From Thermoplasmatota archaeon (GTDB lineage Archaea > Thermoplasmatota > E2 > UBA202 > JdFR-43): a stretch of DNA of 64,000 nt. Under the pieces are notes generated by a model that did not search any database, was not told where the DNA came from, and was given only the letters and a program-made list of their open reading frames with translations. A program made the position numbers and the translations under genes. Where the stretch lies: NCBI GenBank assembly GCA_029258955.1, contig JAPDJT010000001.1, positions 54,557 to 118,556 of the forward strand, given 5' to 3'. This document shows positions 28,311 to 36,921 of this stretch, piece after piece (position 1 is the first letter of the stretch; the number at the start of each line of letters is the position of its first letter).

Positions 28311-29536
28311 AGGCAGTAATTCTGGCAGCAGGCTTAGGCAGGCGAATGCAGAGCGAGGAGCCGAAGCCTCTCTTGCCTTTATTTGGAATGCCAATTATAG
28401 AGCACACGATAAGAAAGCTTAAAGGAATCGACATTATTGTTGTTTATCACGATGAAAGAATCAAGAAGTATATAGAAAAGAAATTTCCAGATGTCAAATT
28501 AATTTATAATCCTGAGCCAGATAGGGAAAATGGATGGAGTTTGTATCTTGCTAAGGATTTTGTAAATGAGGATTTTCTGCTCTTAATGGCGGATCATTAT
28601 TATGGTGAGGAATTTTTCCAATTTAAGAAAAGGCGTAACACAACTGTTTTTGTAAGCAAGCATTGTAGAGATGCTGAGGAAGCAACAAAAGTTAAGGTTG
28701 ATGGAAAGAAGGTAGTCAATATTGGAAAAAAATTGAGGAAATACGATTACTTTGATACCGGGTTTTTCTATTGCAAAAAAGATGTCTTCAAATATGCAGA
28801 AAAATTGGCGGAAAAAGGAAAAATGAAATTAGCAGAAATAATGAAGGAGTTAGCAAAAGAAGGAAAATTGGAATATGAAGTTGTAAATGCATCATGGACA
28901 GACATAGACACTAAGAAAGAATTAAAATATGCAGAGGAGCTCGTTAAAAAAAGTTTGATTAAAGAGGGAGATGGAATAATATCAAAAAATGTGAATAGAA
29001 AAATTTCAATGAGAATTACAAAATATTTGCTTAAATTTGGTTTTCTAACACCTAATGTTCTTACTGTAATTTCTTTTTTAATTGGTATTTTTTCCTCTGC
29101 TCTATTTATGTTGAAAAGCTTTATTTTTGCTGGCTTAATGGCTCAATTTTGCTCTATATTAGACGGATGTGATGGAGAAATAGCTAGGTTAAAAAATTTG
29201 AAAAGTAAGTTTGGAGGAATTTTGGATGCTTATTTAGATAGGATAGCAGATTTTTTAATTATTTTTGGAATATTTTTAGCATATGGAATTGATACAATTT
29301 CATCTATAGCCTTTTTAATCGCTCTCCTTGGCTGTATTATGCCAAGTTATATATATCATCTCTCTGGAATAAGGTCAGATTTATTTGGAAGAGATGTTAG
29401 ACTTTTCATTGTTTTTATAGGAGGAATTCTTGCCACACTGAACAAAGAATTTCTTTTATATACTCTTCTTTTCATTGGAATTTATATGAATGTCGGCGCA
29501 ATTTCATTTTTATTGCAAGCAAGAAAAAAAGGATAA
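28307..29536 (+). CDS. bifunctional IPC transferase / DIPP synthase
   Basis: A 409-residue fusion. Residues 1-215 are a nucleotidyltransferase (AVILAAGLGRRMQSEEPKPL, then MADHYYG) that makes CDP-inositol from CTP and inositol-1-phosphate. Residues 225-405 are a membrane CDP-alcohol phosphotransferase with the motif DGCDGEIARLKN, GGILDAYLDRIAD and several helices. It joins CDP-inositol to inositol-1-phosphate to give phosphorylated di-myo-inositol phosphate, the precursor of a compatible solute known from organisms growing above about 60 C. The start at 28307 overlaps the ino1 stop. A separate phosphatase for the last step is not in the window. Confidence 0.9.
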   Translation: MKAVILAAGLGRRMQSEEPKPLLPLFGMPIIEHTIRKLKGIDIIVVYHDERIKKYIEKKFPDVKLIYNPEPDRENGWSLYLAKDFVNEDFLLLMADHYYGEEFFQFKKRRNTTVFVSKHCRDAEEATKVKVDGKKVVNIGKKLRKYDYFDTGFFYCKKDVFKYAEKLAEKGKMKLAEIMKELAKEGKLEYEVVNASWTDIDTKKELKYAEELVKKSLIKEGDGIISKNVNRKISMRITKYLLKFGFLTPNVLTVISFLIGIFSSALFMLKSFIFAGLMAQFCSILDGCDGEIARLKNLKSKFGGILDAYLDRIADFLIIFGIFLAYGIDTISSIAFLIALLGCIMPSYIYHLSGIRSDLFGRDVRLFIVFIGGILATLNKEFLLYTLLFIGIYMNVGAISFLLQARKKG

Positions 29537-29540
29537 GTTC

Positions 29541-29581
29541 TGCCTGTGTGCCCACCTTAGGGCGCTTTATATACACAGGCA
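29541..29581 (+). promoter_or_regulatory. long hairpin after the DIPP synthase gene
   Basis: TGCCTGTGT at 29541-29549 pairs perfectly with ACACAGGCA at 29573-29581, with an inner GCCC-acctta-GGGC. It lies five bases after the stop. The right side holds a TATA-like CTTTATATAC, so it could be a promoter with an operator, for the broken frame at 29603, or an RNA terminator-like structure; no T-run follows. Confidence 0.45.
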
Positions 29582-29602
29582 TTATTCTTGATAATAAATG
29601 CT

Positions 29603-29666
29603 ATGATTCTTTATAAAGAAGGGGAGGGAAAAGAAATAGTATATAAATTTTTCGCTTGTTGTGCTT
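29603..29666 (+). pseudogene. 5' fragment of a gene cut by the insertion sequence
   Basis: An ATG about 30 bases after the TATA-like box in the preceding hairpin opens a frame (MILYKEGEGKEIVYKFFACCA) that runs straight into the left end of the IS6-type element at 29667. It looks like the head of a small interrupted gene. The right flank after 30380 has short open frames but none I can join with confidence. Family unknown. Confidence 0.35.
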
Positions 29667-29673
29667 GGGACTG

Positions 29674-30306
29674 TCAAGAAATTCTTACCTCCAGATTGTA
29701 AATGGCTACAAATGCAGTAAGCCATTTTTCAACGCTTTCCTTTGAGGCATTTGAAGGAAAGCGTTTCCAGAATCTCTTCAATCTTGCTTTTAAAATATTA
29801 AACCATCCCTCTATTGCATTTCTTTCTCCAAATGTTTCATGCTCATATTTTAAGCCCATTCTTTGTAATGCCCATCTATACCATGGAGCTTTGTCTATCT
29901 TAATCAATGGCTTATTCTCACAATAAGGCAAGAAATTTTTAACAAATCTTATTACGTCAATGGATGTTCTCCATTTCGTTACCATTACCCCTAAAATTTC
30001 CCAAGTTTCTACATCTATTGCAGCCCATATATAATGCCATTCATCTCCTATCTTTATTTTTGTTTCATCTATTGCTATACAACGCCTATATTTTCTTGAA
30101 TTAGTGAACAACTGAGCAAGTTTATGATACCATTGCCTTAACGCTTCATGACTGAACTTCTCAAAATCTTTGAGGAATTTACTCGTTTTTCTTAGAGAAA
30201 TTCCTGCATAGTAAAGAATAGTGGCAATTAGCTTAACCTCTATCTTCTTTTTGTCCCAGCGAAAAATATTTTTCTTTCTAACTAATTCCATTAACTGGTG
30301 TAGCAT
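29674..30306 (-). CDS. IS6 family DDE transposase
   Basis: About 210 residues. A short N-terminal helical region is followed by the DDE core: AIDETKIKIGDEWHYIWAAI (first D), LIKIDKAPWYRWALQRMGL (second D) and FGERNAIEGWFNILKARLK (E). The pattern matches archaeal IS6 relatives of the Pyrococcus and Sulfolobus type. I chose the ATG at 30306 (MLHQLMELV) because the ribosome binding site AGGAGGGG lies six bases upstream. Two earlier in-frame Met codons (30330, 30312) have no such site. That binding site is one arm of a perfect hairpin, which should limit translation. Confidence 0.87.
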   Translation of the reverse strand: MLHQLMELVRKKNIFRWDKKKIEVKLIATILYYAGISLRKTSKFLKDFEKFSHEALRQWYHKLAQLFTNSRKYRRCIAIDETKIKIGDEWHYIWAAIDVETWEILGVMVTKWRTSIDVIRFVKNFLPYCENKPLIKIDKAPWYRWALQRMGLKYEHETFGERNAIEGWFNILKARLKRFWKRFPSNASKESVEKWLTAFVAIYNLEVRIS

Positions 30307-30312
30307 TTCCAT

Positions 30313-30339
30313 CCCCTCCTGATTCTCCATCAGGAGGGG
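30313..30339 (-). promoter_or_regulatory. hairpin that hides the transposase ribosome binding site
   Basis: CCCCTCCTGA, seven-base loop, TCAGGAGGGG: a perfect 10-bp stem. On the transposase message the 3' arm is the ribosome binding site (AGGAGGGG) just before the start codon. Transcripts reading in from outside would fold it and keep expression low. Confidence 0.75.
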
Positions 30340-30547
30340 TATTTTTTCATTTTTTAAATTTTCAAATTCTTGACAGTCCCACCTTTCCAAATCGCTAAAG
30401 TTATAAAGCATGAAAAAATTTATAGCTGGAGAGGAGGGAATGCCAAACAGAGAGGCTTCAAAGCATGGAAAAGTTTTTATATATGCCTCTAATACTGCGG
30501 ATTCAAAGAGATGGAAACATGCATAGACGGAGAGGGATGATTTTAAT

Positions 30548-32011
30548 ATGAATTTTTCAGTAAAGGAAAAGCTATCAGAAGAAGAGATTAAAGAAGGATT
30601 GAAAAACATTATAAAGGATGGATTGGCGACGCAGGCAATGATTACATTAACTGGTGGCGTCTTCTTGGTATCCTTTGCTTTAATGCTTGGTGCCTCCAAC
30701 ACTATCATTGGATTGCTCGCAGCCATTCCTCCTTTATCTCAGCTAATTCAAATTCCTGCAATTTATTTGGTGGAGAAATTTAGAGCTAGGAAGGCAATAT
30801 GTGTTTATACATCAGCTATAAGTAGGAGTTTCTGGCTTATAGTTATACTGGCTCCGTTGCTAAATAAGGAGTCAGCCCTAGTTCTGCTAATAATTGCTCT
30901 ACTATCCCATACAATTTTCTCTGCAATAAGCAATTGTAGCTGGAATTCATGGCTTCATGATTTGTTGCCCAAGCAAAAACTCGGAGATTTCTTTTCAAGG
31001 AGAATGAGCTATTCAATGATTTTAGCTATATCCTTAAGCATGTCTGCAGGATTTTTCATTGATTATGTGAAAAGCAATATGCCAGAGCTTGCCTTATACA
31101 GCTATTCAATTGTATTTTTAATTGGCTATATTGCTGGAATGATCGGTGTGTATTTCATTTCAAATATTCCTGAGCCTAAAATGTGCTCCACAAAAACAGA
31201 TTTCAAGAGCCTGTTAAGAGAGCCATTTAAGGATGAAAATTTCAAAAATCTATTAGCTTTCTCTGGTTCATGGGCATTTGCAGTAAATTTGGCTTCTCCA
31301 TTTTTCACAGTATATATGCTCAAAATGCTTGGATTGAGCTTATCATTTGTTATAGTTCTTGTTATCCTAAGCCAAATTACAAGTTTAATTTTCCTGAGGG
31401 TATGGGGAAAAATTGCAGATAGCTATAGCAATAAATCTGTTTTAAGCGTTAGTAGCCCTCTTTTCCTAATTTGCATATTAGCATGGACATTTACAACCAT
31501 GCCAGAAAAACACATTTTAAGCATTCCCTTGCTCATCATAATCCACATTCTCATGGGTATTTCCTTAGCTGGTGTTAATCTTGCATCAAGGAATATTGCT
31601 TTAAAATTGTCCCCCAAAGCCAAAGCAACATCATATTTGGCAGCGCATAGCATCATAAATTCAATATCAGCTGGAATAGCGCCAATTATAGGAGGAAATT
31701 TAGCCGATTTCTTTGCAAATCGCGAGCTAGATTGGAAAATCGTTTATAGCAGTCCAAATAGAATCGTTGATATTCCTATGCTCAGCTTCCAGCAGTGGGA
31801 CTTCTTCTTTTTCTTTGCATTTCTAATCGGCTTGTATTCCATTCATAGATTAGCAATGGTTAAGGAAGGAAAAGAAGTGGAAAAGAAAGTAGTTATAAAT
31901 AAATTATTTGCAGAGGTGAAAAGACCAGTAAGAAATTTTGCGACAGCAGGAGGAATATATGTTTTTCAATATCCATTCAAAAATTTAAAGATAAGAAAAA
32001 GCAAGGGTTAA
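30548..32011 (+). CDS. major facilitator superfamily transporter
   Basis: A 487-residue membrane protein with about twelve helices in two bundles. MFS features include the loop YLVEKFRARKAICVYTSA between helices 2 and 3 and VWGKIADSYSNKSVLSVSS at the equivalent place of the second half. The middle loop is short. The C-terminal tail (KEVEKKVVINKLFAEVKRPV) is soluble. The substrate is unknown. A strong TATA box (TTTTTATATATG, near 30475) and GGAGAGGG before the ATG support expression from its own promoter. The IS6-type element lies directly upstream. Confidence 0.83.
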   Translation: MNFSVKEKLSEEEIKEGLKNIIKDGLATQAMITLTGGVFLVSFALMLGASNTIIGLLAAIPPLSQLIQIPAIYLVEKFRARKAICVYTSAISRSFWLIVILAPLLNKESALVLLIIALLSHTIFSAISNCSWNSWLHDLLPKQKLGDFFSRRMSYSMILAISLSMSAGFFIDYVKSNMPELALYSYSIVFLIGYIAGMIGVYFISNIPEPKMCSTKTDFKSLLREPFKDENFKNLLAFSGSWAFAVNLASPFFTVYMLKMLGLSLSFVIVLVILSQITSLIFLRVWGKIADSYSNKSVLSVSSPLFLICILAWTFTTMPEKHILSIPLLIIIHILMGISLAGVNLASRNIALKLSPKAKATSYLAAHSIINSISAGIAPIIGGNLADFFANRELDWKIVYSSPNRIVDIPMLSFQQWDFFFFFAFLIGLYSIHRLAMVKEGKEVEKKVVINKLFAEVKRPVRNFATAGGIYVFQYPFKNLKIRKSKG

Positions 32012-32014
32012 TTT

Positions 32015-32085
32015 GAGGTAAGCCAACACCCTATTATGGTATGAAAAAATTTGAATTGCTATAACAACATTCTATTCCTCCATTA
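32015..32085 (+). repeat. dispersed 65-bp hairpin repeat, copy 3
   Basis: Right arm AATTGCTATAACAACATTCT is nearly perfect; the left arm and centre (AGCCAACACCCTATTATGGT) are diverged. It is the first of four copies in a row in a 560-base stretch that holds no gene. Confidence 0.62.
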
Positions 32086-32112
32086 GATACAATATATTTT
32101 AGAAAGTTTAAT

Positions 32113-32174
32113 GAAAGATGGTGTCAATACTATATTTTGCAACTGCTATGACATTTCCCAACATCCTATTTCAT
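32113..32174 (+). repeat. dispersed 65-bp hairpin repeat, copy 4
   Basis: GAAAGATGGTGTCAATACTA, then GCAACTGCTATGACAT, ending CATCCTATTTCAT. It has the same orientation as copy 3. Confidence 0.55.
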
Positions 32175-32234
32175 ATTTGAAACAAAATTAGAGATATTTG
32201 CGATGGCACACCTGTTTATTTTCAACATCTCTTG

Positions 32235-32296
32235 GAAAGATAATTGTCATAGCTTGTTACCTTTAGAATTACTGTAGCAACAATCCATTCTTTTAT
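32235..32296 (+). repeat. dispersed 65-bp hairpin repeat, copy 5
   Basis: GAAAGATAATTGTCATAGCT, then AGAATTACTGTAGCAACA and ATTCTTTTAT. It has the same orientation and the arms still pair in part. Confidence 0.55.
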
Positions 32297-32312
32297 CTGG
32301 TTTTGGATAAAT

Positions 32313-32380
32313 GAAAAAAAGATGGTTATTATACTATGATTGCGCATAGGAAAATATCTGGGCAACATCTATCTTTCCTT
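32313..32380 (+). repeat. dispersed 65-bp hairpin repeat, copy 6
   Basis: GAAAAAAAGATGGTTATTAT, then GCGCATAGGAAAATATCT and CATCTATCTTTCCTT. It is the most diverged of the four tandem copies. The rest of the gap up to 32572 is AT-rich promoter DNA for the hydrogenase operon, with AATTAATATAG as a possible TATA box. Confidence 0.45.
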
Positions 32381-32572
32381 ACAGCATATCACATTTTCAT
32401 TTATTTCCAATGAGATTTTTTATTTCATTATTTTGTAGCTTTTTCATTTAATTGTGGATTTTTTGTAAATTTGTTAAATTTTTTGCTTGAAATTTTATCA
32501 AATTAACAAAATTCATCTTCAAAATGCAATAAATGCAAAAATTAATATAGCATTTGAATATTTCCTTATGAA

Positions 32573-33607
32573 ATGAGATATGTTAAAATATACAAGGAGA
32601 AAATTTATGATTTCTTAGAAAGATTGAAAAACTATGGAAAGCTATACGCCCCAGTAAAAATTTCAGAAAAATTTTATGATCGGCGAGAAATTGAGGATGT
32701 AAAACAGATTGCTTTTGATTATAACAGAACAATAACTCCTGCAAAAAGATTTTTCATTCCTCCATGCGAGGAGATGTTTGAAATAGATATTGAAAATGCA
32801 GAATACAAAGAAAAAATTGATGAGGTTGAGCCTTTTGTTTTATTTGGTTTGCACGCTTGCGAGATAGTTGCACTTCGAATCTTAGATGGTGTTTATTTAG
32901 ATGAAAAATATCCAGATATTTATTATGAAAGGCGAAGAAAAGCTGGCATAATTGTTGGGCTGAGTTGCTTACCAGATGAATACTGTTTCTGCAATCTATG
33001 GAGAACAGACTTTGTTGATATTGGCTTTGATTTATTTTTGCATGAGCTTCCTGATGGGTTTTTGGTGAGAGTCGGCAGTCCAAGAGGACATAAGATTGTT
33101 GATGAGAATTTAGATTTATTTGCAGAAGTAAAGCAAGAGGATATAGATGCCTTTAAAGCTTTTGAAGAAAAAAGGCAAAAAATGTTCAAATACACAGGAA
33201 GCTTTGATAATATACGATATATTCTTGAGCTTACAATGCAGGATGAAATATGGGAAGAAGAAGCTAAAAAATGTTTGGGATGTGGCAACTGCACCTTAAC
33301 ATGCCCAACGTGCAGATGCTACGATGTGCAGGATATCCCAGATATAAATGGAAAGAGTGGAAAGAGAATAAGATTTTGGGATTCATGTCAGTTTAAAAGT
33401 CATGGAATGGTTGCAGGCGGTCATAATTTTAGACCAACCAAAAAAGATAGATTCATAAATAGATATGTTTGCAAAACAGCATATTTCTATCCTCTCGGCA
33501 CTTCATATTGTGTTGGTTGCGGAAACTGTACATATTTTTGCCCAGCTAACATAGATTACCTTGGCAACCTCATAAAAATAAGAGGGGCGGAGGTGAAAAA
33601 TGCATAA
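32573..33607 (+). CDS. hydB: sulfhydrogenase beta subunit (HydB-like)
   Basis: A 344-residue iron-sulfur protein, first gene of a four-subunit cytosolic [NiFe] hydrogenase. Two ferredoxin-type cluster motifs are plain: [16 protein letters not shown] and [15 protein letters not shown]. The N-terminal part holds [17 protein letters not shown], as in the HydB/anaerobic sulfite reductase A family. It passes electrons between the hydrogenase dimer and the flavin subunit. The gene overlaps hydG by eight bases. The order beta-gamma-delta-alpha is that of Pyrococcus sulfhydrogenases. Confidence 0.9.
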   Translation: MRYVKIYKEKIYDFLERLKNYGKLYAPVKISEKFYDRREIEDVKQIAFDYNRTITPAKRFFIPPCEEMFEIDIENAEYKEKIDEVEPFVLFGLHACEIVALRILDGVYLDEKYPDIYYERRRKAGIIVGLSCLPDEYCFCNLWRTDFVDIGFDLFLHELPDGFLVRVGSPRGHKIVDENLDLFAEVKQEDIDAFKAFEEKRQKMFKYTGSFDNIRYILELTMQDEIWEEEAKKCLGCGNCTLTCPTCRCYDVQDIPDINGKSGKRIRFWDSCQFKSHGMVAGGHNFRPTKKDRFINRYVCKTAYFYPLGTSYCVGCGNCTYFCPANIDYLGNLIKIRGAEVKNA

Positions 33608-34445
33608 CATATACTCTCTATACAAATGTAGAGTACTTAGAGCTTACGATTTAACTGATGATGTCAAATTATTTCTTTTTAGATTCGAAGATCCAGAAGT
33701 TGCAGAAACATGGACTTTTAAACCCGGGCAATTTGTCCAGCTTTCCATCCCAAGCATAGGAGAAGTTCCAATATCAATATGCTCCTCCCCAATGAGAAGG
33801 GGATTTTTTGAGTTATGCATTAAAAAGGCAGGAAGGGTAACATCAAAAATATTTGATTTAAAACCGGGAGATATGGTTGGAATAAGAGGACCTTACGGAA
33901 ATGGTTTTCCCGTTGAAGAGTTTGAAGGACATGATTTGCTCCTTATTGCAGCTGGCATAGGAATGGCACCTCTTCGCTCCGTCTTCATGTATGCCTTAGA
34001 TAATAGGTGGAAATTTGGGAATATTACAGTAATAAACTCTGCCAGATATGGAAAAAAACTGTTATTCAAAAAAGAGTTGGAAGCAATGAAAGATGTTGCT
34101 GAAGCAGAAAGAGTAAGAATCATACAAACTGTAACTCGTGATCCAGACTGGCCAGGAAGAGTTGGAAGGGCGCAGGAGCACATAAAATATGCAAATACAG
34201 ACCCAAAGAAATCATGTGTATGTGTTTGCGGACCTCCTCAAATTTATCATGATGTTTTTAATAAATTGATTGAGCATGGCTATAATCCAAGGAAAATTTA
34301 TGTTACTTTAGAAAGAAGAATGAAATGCGGAGTTGGCAAATGCGGGCATTGCATAGCTGGAACATCAACATTTTTAAAGTATATTTGCATAGATGGACCA
34401 GTATTTGGTTACTATGATATTATTTCCACTCCTGGCTTAATATGA
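33600..34445 (+). CDS. hydG: sulfhydrogenase gamma subunit (HydG-like)
   Basis: A 281-residue NAD(P)H-binding flavoprotein of the ferredoxin-NADP reductase fold. FAD-binding residues lie in [12 protein letters not shown] and [12 protein letters not shown], and the nucleotide-binding loop in [15 protein letters not shown]. The C-terminal [2Fe-2S] site is [15 protein letters not shown] plus a later Cys. It couples NAD(P)H to electron flow from the HydB subunit. It starts inside the 3' end of hydB, so the two are translationally coupled. Confidence 0.9.
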   Translation: MHNIYSLYKCRVLRAYDLTDDVKLFLFRFEDPEVAETWTFKPGQFVQLSIPSIGEVPISICSSPMRRGFFELCIKKAGRVTSKIFDLKPGDMVGIRGPYGNGFPVEEFEGHDLLLIAAGIGMAPLRSVFMYALDNRWKFGNITVINSARYGKKLLFKKELEAMKDVAEAERVRIIQTVTRDPDWPGRVGRAQEHIKYANTDPKKSCVCVCGPPQIYHDVFNKLIEHGYNPRKIYVTLERRMKCGVGKCGHCIAGTSTFLKYICIDGPVFGYYDIISTPGLI

Positions 34446-34454
34446 GGGATAAAA

Positions 34455-35222
34455 ATGAAATTAAAAATAGGTGTCCATGGCTTAACTTCTTGCTATGGCT
34501 GTCAGCTAAGAATGGCAAGTGTTAAAAATGTGCTTGAGATTGCAAAAAATTTTAACATTGAATACTGGTATATGATGAGTAGCAAAGGAGAAATAAAGCA
34601 TGTTGATGTTGCTTTTGTTGAGGGAAGCGTTAGCACAAAGGAAGATGAGGAAGAATTGAAGCTTATTAGGGAGAATGCTGATATACTTGTTGCAATGGGT
34701 TCATGCGCCATTTATGGAGGAGTTCAAGGAATGTTATATGGTATGGAATATGAAAAAGCATTTCTGGAAGTTTATGGAAATAATACTATAGAGCTTGAAG
34801 GGAAAATAGGAGAACCAATAAGCAAATATGTAAAAGTAGATTACAAGCTTCCAGGATGTCCGCCAGAAGAGGATGAACTTCTTTATTATTTAGCGTGCTT
34901 TTTGCTTGGAAGTTATCCAGAGGAAAAAGATTATCCAGTATGTGCTGAGTGCAGAAGGAATGGTTATCCATGTTTATTGATAGAAAAAAATGAACCTTGC
35001 TTGGGAGCATTAACAACAGCTGGATGCAAAGCAAGGTGCATAAAATTTGGCATACCTTGCATTGGTTGCAGAGGTCCTTTAGAGGAGATAGCATGGTATG
35101 ATTCGTTGGCAAATGTGTTCAAAGAAAAAGGAATGGAAAAAGAGATTATTAAAGCAAGGATGGAAATATTTGGAAAGCAATATGAAAATATGGACGAGAT
35201 GGTGGAGAAGGTGTTCAAATGA
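34455..35222 (+). CDS. hydD: sulfhydrogenase delta (small) subunit
   Basis: A 255-residue [NiFe]-hydrogenase small subunit. The proximal cluster ligands are in LTSCYGCQLRM, MGSCAIYGG and LPGCPPEEDEL. A Cys-rich C-terminal third (CAECRRNGYPC, then CLGALTTAGCKARC and CIGCRG) should hold two more clusters. No twin-arginine signal is seen, so the enzyme is cytosolic. GAGGGATAAAA precedes the ATG. The stop overlaps the start of hydA by ATGA. Confidence 0.91.
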   Translation: MKLKIGVHGLTSCYGCQLRMASVKNVLEIAKNFNIEYWYMMSSKGEIKHVDVAFVEGSVSTKEDEEELKLIRENADILVAMGSCAIYGGVQGMLYGMEYEKAFLEVYGNNTIELEGKIGEPISKYVKVDYKLPGCPPEEDELLYYLACFLLGSYPEEKDYPVCAECRRNGYPCLLIEKNEPCLGALTTAGCKARCIKFGIPCIGCRGPLEEIAWYDSLANVFKEKGMEKEIIKARMEIFGKQYENMDEMVEKVFK

Positions 35223-36496
35223 AAATTGAAAGAGAAATTAAAGTTGACCATTTAGCAAGGATAGAAGGAAAGGCAGGAGTAATAGTGGAAATAGGAAAGG
35301 ATATAAAAGCTAAGATTAAAGTTACTGAAGGGCCTCGTTTTTTTGAGCTCATTACTAAAGGAAAAAAATATGATGATGCAGTTGCAATTTGTCCGAGAAT
35401 TTGCAGTTTTTGTTCCATTCCTCATAAATTAACGCCTATTGAAGCTGTTGAAAATGCTTTGGGAATAGAGACAAGTGAGCAAACTAAATTATTGAGAAAC
35501 ATCTTATATTTTGCAAATATGGTTGAGAGTCATGCTTTACATCTTTATTTATTCGCCATTCCAGATTATTTAGGCTATCCAGATGCTTTTTCAATGGCAA
35601 AGGAGCATTTGGAACTTGTTAAAAATGGTCTAGAGCTAAAAGATTTTGGAGTAAAAGTTCAATCTATAATAGGAAGTAGAGAAATACATCCTGAAAATGC
35701 TATTGTTGGAGGATTTGGAAAAATACCATCAAAAAATGAAATGGAAAAAGTAAAAGAGATGGCTAAAGAAGTAATAAAGAGGGCTGTGGCAACTGTTGAT
35801 TTTTTTGCTGAATATGAATATCCATCTTATATTGATTATGAAAGGAATCATCTATCAATTAAGCCTTATGATGGCTATGGAGTATATGGAAATGAAATAG
35901 TTGCTTCAGATGGCTTCTCATTTAATGTTTCATATTATAAGGAAAATATAAAGGAAGAAGTTGTTCCATATTCTTTTGCAAAAAGAGGCAAATATAAAGA
36001 TAAGCCTTTTATGGTTGGTGCAATATCAAGGCTAACAAACAACCATGCTTTGCTTGATGGGGAAGCTAAAGAATTGCTTAACAATTACAGAGAATTTTTA
36101 AATCCTTCAAACTGCTTTGCCAACAATTTTGCCCAAGCAATAGAAATGGTTTATTTCATCGAGAAAATTGCCGAGCTTGCTGAAAATTACGAAGGAAAAG
36201 ATGAAAGCAAGGCTAAAGCTGAGAAGAAGAGCGGGAGAGGATATGCGGTGACGGAGGCGCCAAGAGGACTTTTAATATATGAAGTGGAAATAGAGAATGA
36301 AATTGTCAAATATATGAATGTGATTACTCCAACTGCAATGTTTCTACCAATGATGGAAGTAGATGTTGTGAATATGGCTAAAGGAATGTGGGAGAATGGA
36401 TATAAAGATATAGATTTGATAGGTAAGAAAGTTGAAATGGTTATAAGAGCATATGATCCTTGTATTTCATGTAGTGTCCATGTAATTAAAATATGA
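35219..36496 (+). CDS. hydA: sulfhydrogenase alpha (large) subunit
   Basis: A 425-residue catalytic subunit. The Ni-Fe site Cys pairs are CPRICSFCSIPH near residue 60 and DPCISCSVHVIKI at the extreme C-terminus. Only VIKI follows the terminal His, a short extension that the protease encoded next would cut. HLARIEG at the N-terminus is the conserved opening of the family. The enzyme makes or oxidises H2 with NAD(P)H and can reduce sulfur in Pyrococcus relatives. It overlaps hydD upstream and the protease gene downstream by four bases each. Confidence 0.93.
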   Translation: MKIEREIKVDHLARIEGKAGVIVEIGKDIKAKIKVTEGPRFFELITKGKKYDDAVAICPRICSFCSIPHKLTPIEAVENALGIETSEQTKLLRNILYFANMVESHALHLYLFAIPDYLGYPDAFSMAKEHLELVKNGLELKDFGVKVQSIIGSREIHPENAIVGGFGKIPSKNEMEKVKEMAKEVIKRAVATVDFFAEYEYPSYIDYERNHLSIKPYDGYGVYGNEIVASDGFSFNVSYYKENIKEEVVPYSFAKRGKYKDKPFMVGAISRLTNNHALLDGEAKELLNNYREFLNPSNCFANNFAQAIEMVYFIEKIAELAENYEGKDESKAKAEKKSGRGYAVTEAPRGLLIYEVEIENEIVKYMNVITPTAMFLPMMEVDVVNMAKGMWENGYKDIDLIGKKVEMVIRAYDPCISCSVHVIKI

Positions 36497-36921
36497 ATTG
36501 TATAGTTGTTTTTTTGGGAAGTGAAGTTGCAGGAGATGATTCAGCAGGATATGAAATTTATATGCGAATTAAAGATAAAATAAAAGCAAGATTGGAATAT
36601 CTGGGCACAGATTTCTTTAAATTTTATGGAATTTATAGAGGCGAGGAAAAACTTGTAATTGTTGATGCTGTTTATGGCATAGATGATGTTATTCATCTGA
36701 AAAACAATGAAATTTTTGAAATTGAAGATAAGAGTCAAGGAATTCATTTTTTGTCGGCAATAGAAGCATTAAAAATAATGAGAGAAGTTATGGAAAACTT
36801 TCCCAAAGAAATTCATTTAGTAGGAATTCCAGCAAGAAGTTTTGAGGAAAAAACTCTTGATGAAAAAACAATAAAAAAAGCTATAGAGATGATCGAGGAA
36901 GTTGTATTAAGAGATTGCTGA
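36493..36921 (+). CDS. hydrogenase maturation protease
   Basis: A 142-residue member of the HycI/HyaD family, which trims the C-terminus of the [NiFe] large subunit after nickel insertion. The first metal ligand region reads FLGSEVAGDDSAGYEIY in place of the common GN-GDDGVG form. VIVDAVYGID supplies the second acidic ligand, and the His side is HLVGIPARSFEEKTLDE. It starts within the hydA stop (ATGA). The 3' end overlaps the convergent PEP synthase gene by 15 bases. Confidence 0.85.
   Translation: MNCIVVFLGSEVAGDDSAGYEIYMRIKDKIKARLEYLGTDFFKFYGIYRGEEKLVIVDAVYGIDDVIHLKNNEIFEIEDKSQGIHFLSAIEALKIMREVMENFPKEIHLVGIPARSFEEKTLDEKTIKKAIEMIEEVVLRDC

Larger units (their letters stand above)
29667..30380 (-). 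mobile_element. IS6-type insertion sequence, copy 1 (714 bp)
   Basis: The ends are perfect 14-bp inverted repeats, GGGACTGTCAAGAA, with a few matching T/A bases inside. One transposase gene fills the element and its stop codon lies inside the left repeat. The outer flanks (TTGTGCTT and ACCTTTCC) do not form the 8-bp target duplication expected for the IS6 family, so one flank may have been rearranged. The first 127 bases of its transposase end match the copy at 63874 except for one A in an A-run. Confidence 0.88.

Noticed and set aside
29541..29581. tRNA or riboswitch candidate
   Set aside because: The hairpin is strong, but there is no cloverleaf, no anticodon arm and no known riboswitch core.
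32015..32380. Possible CRISPR array
   Set aside because: The units are degenerate, hairpin-like and not separated by spacers of fixed length; no cas gene is in the window.
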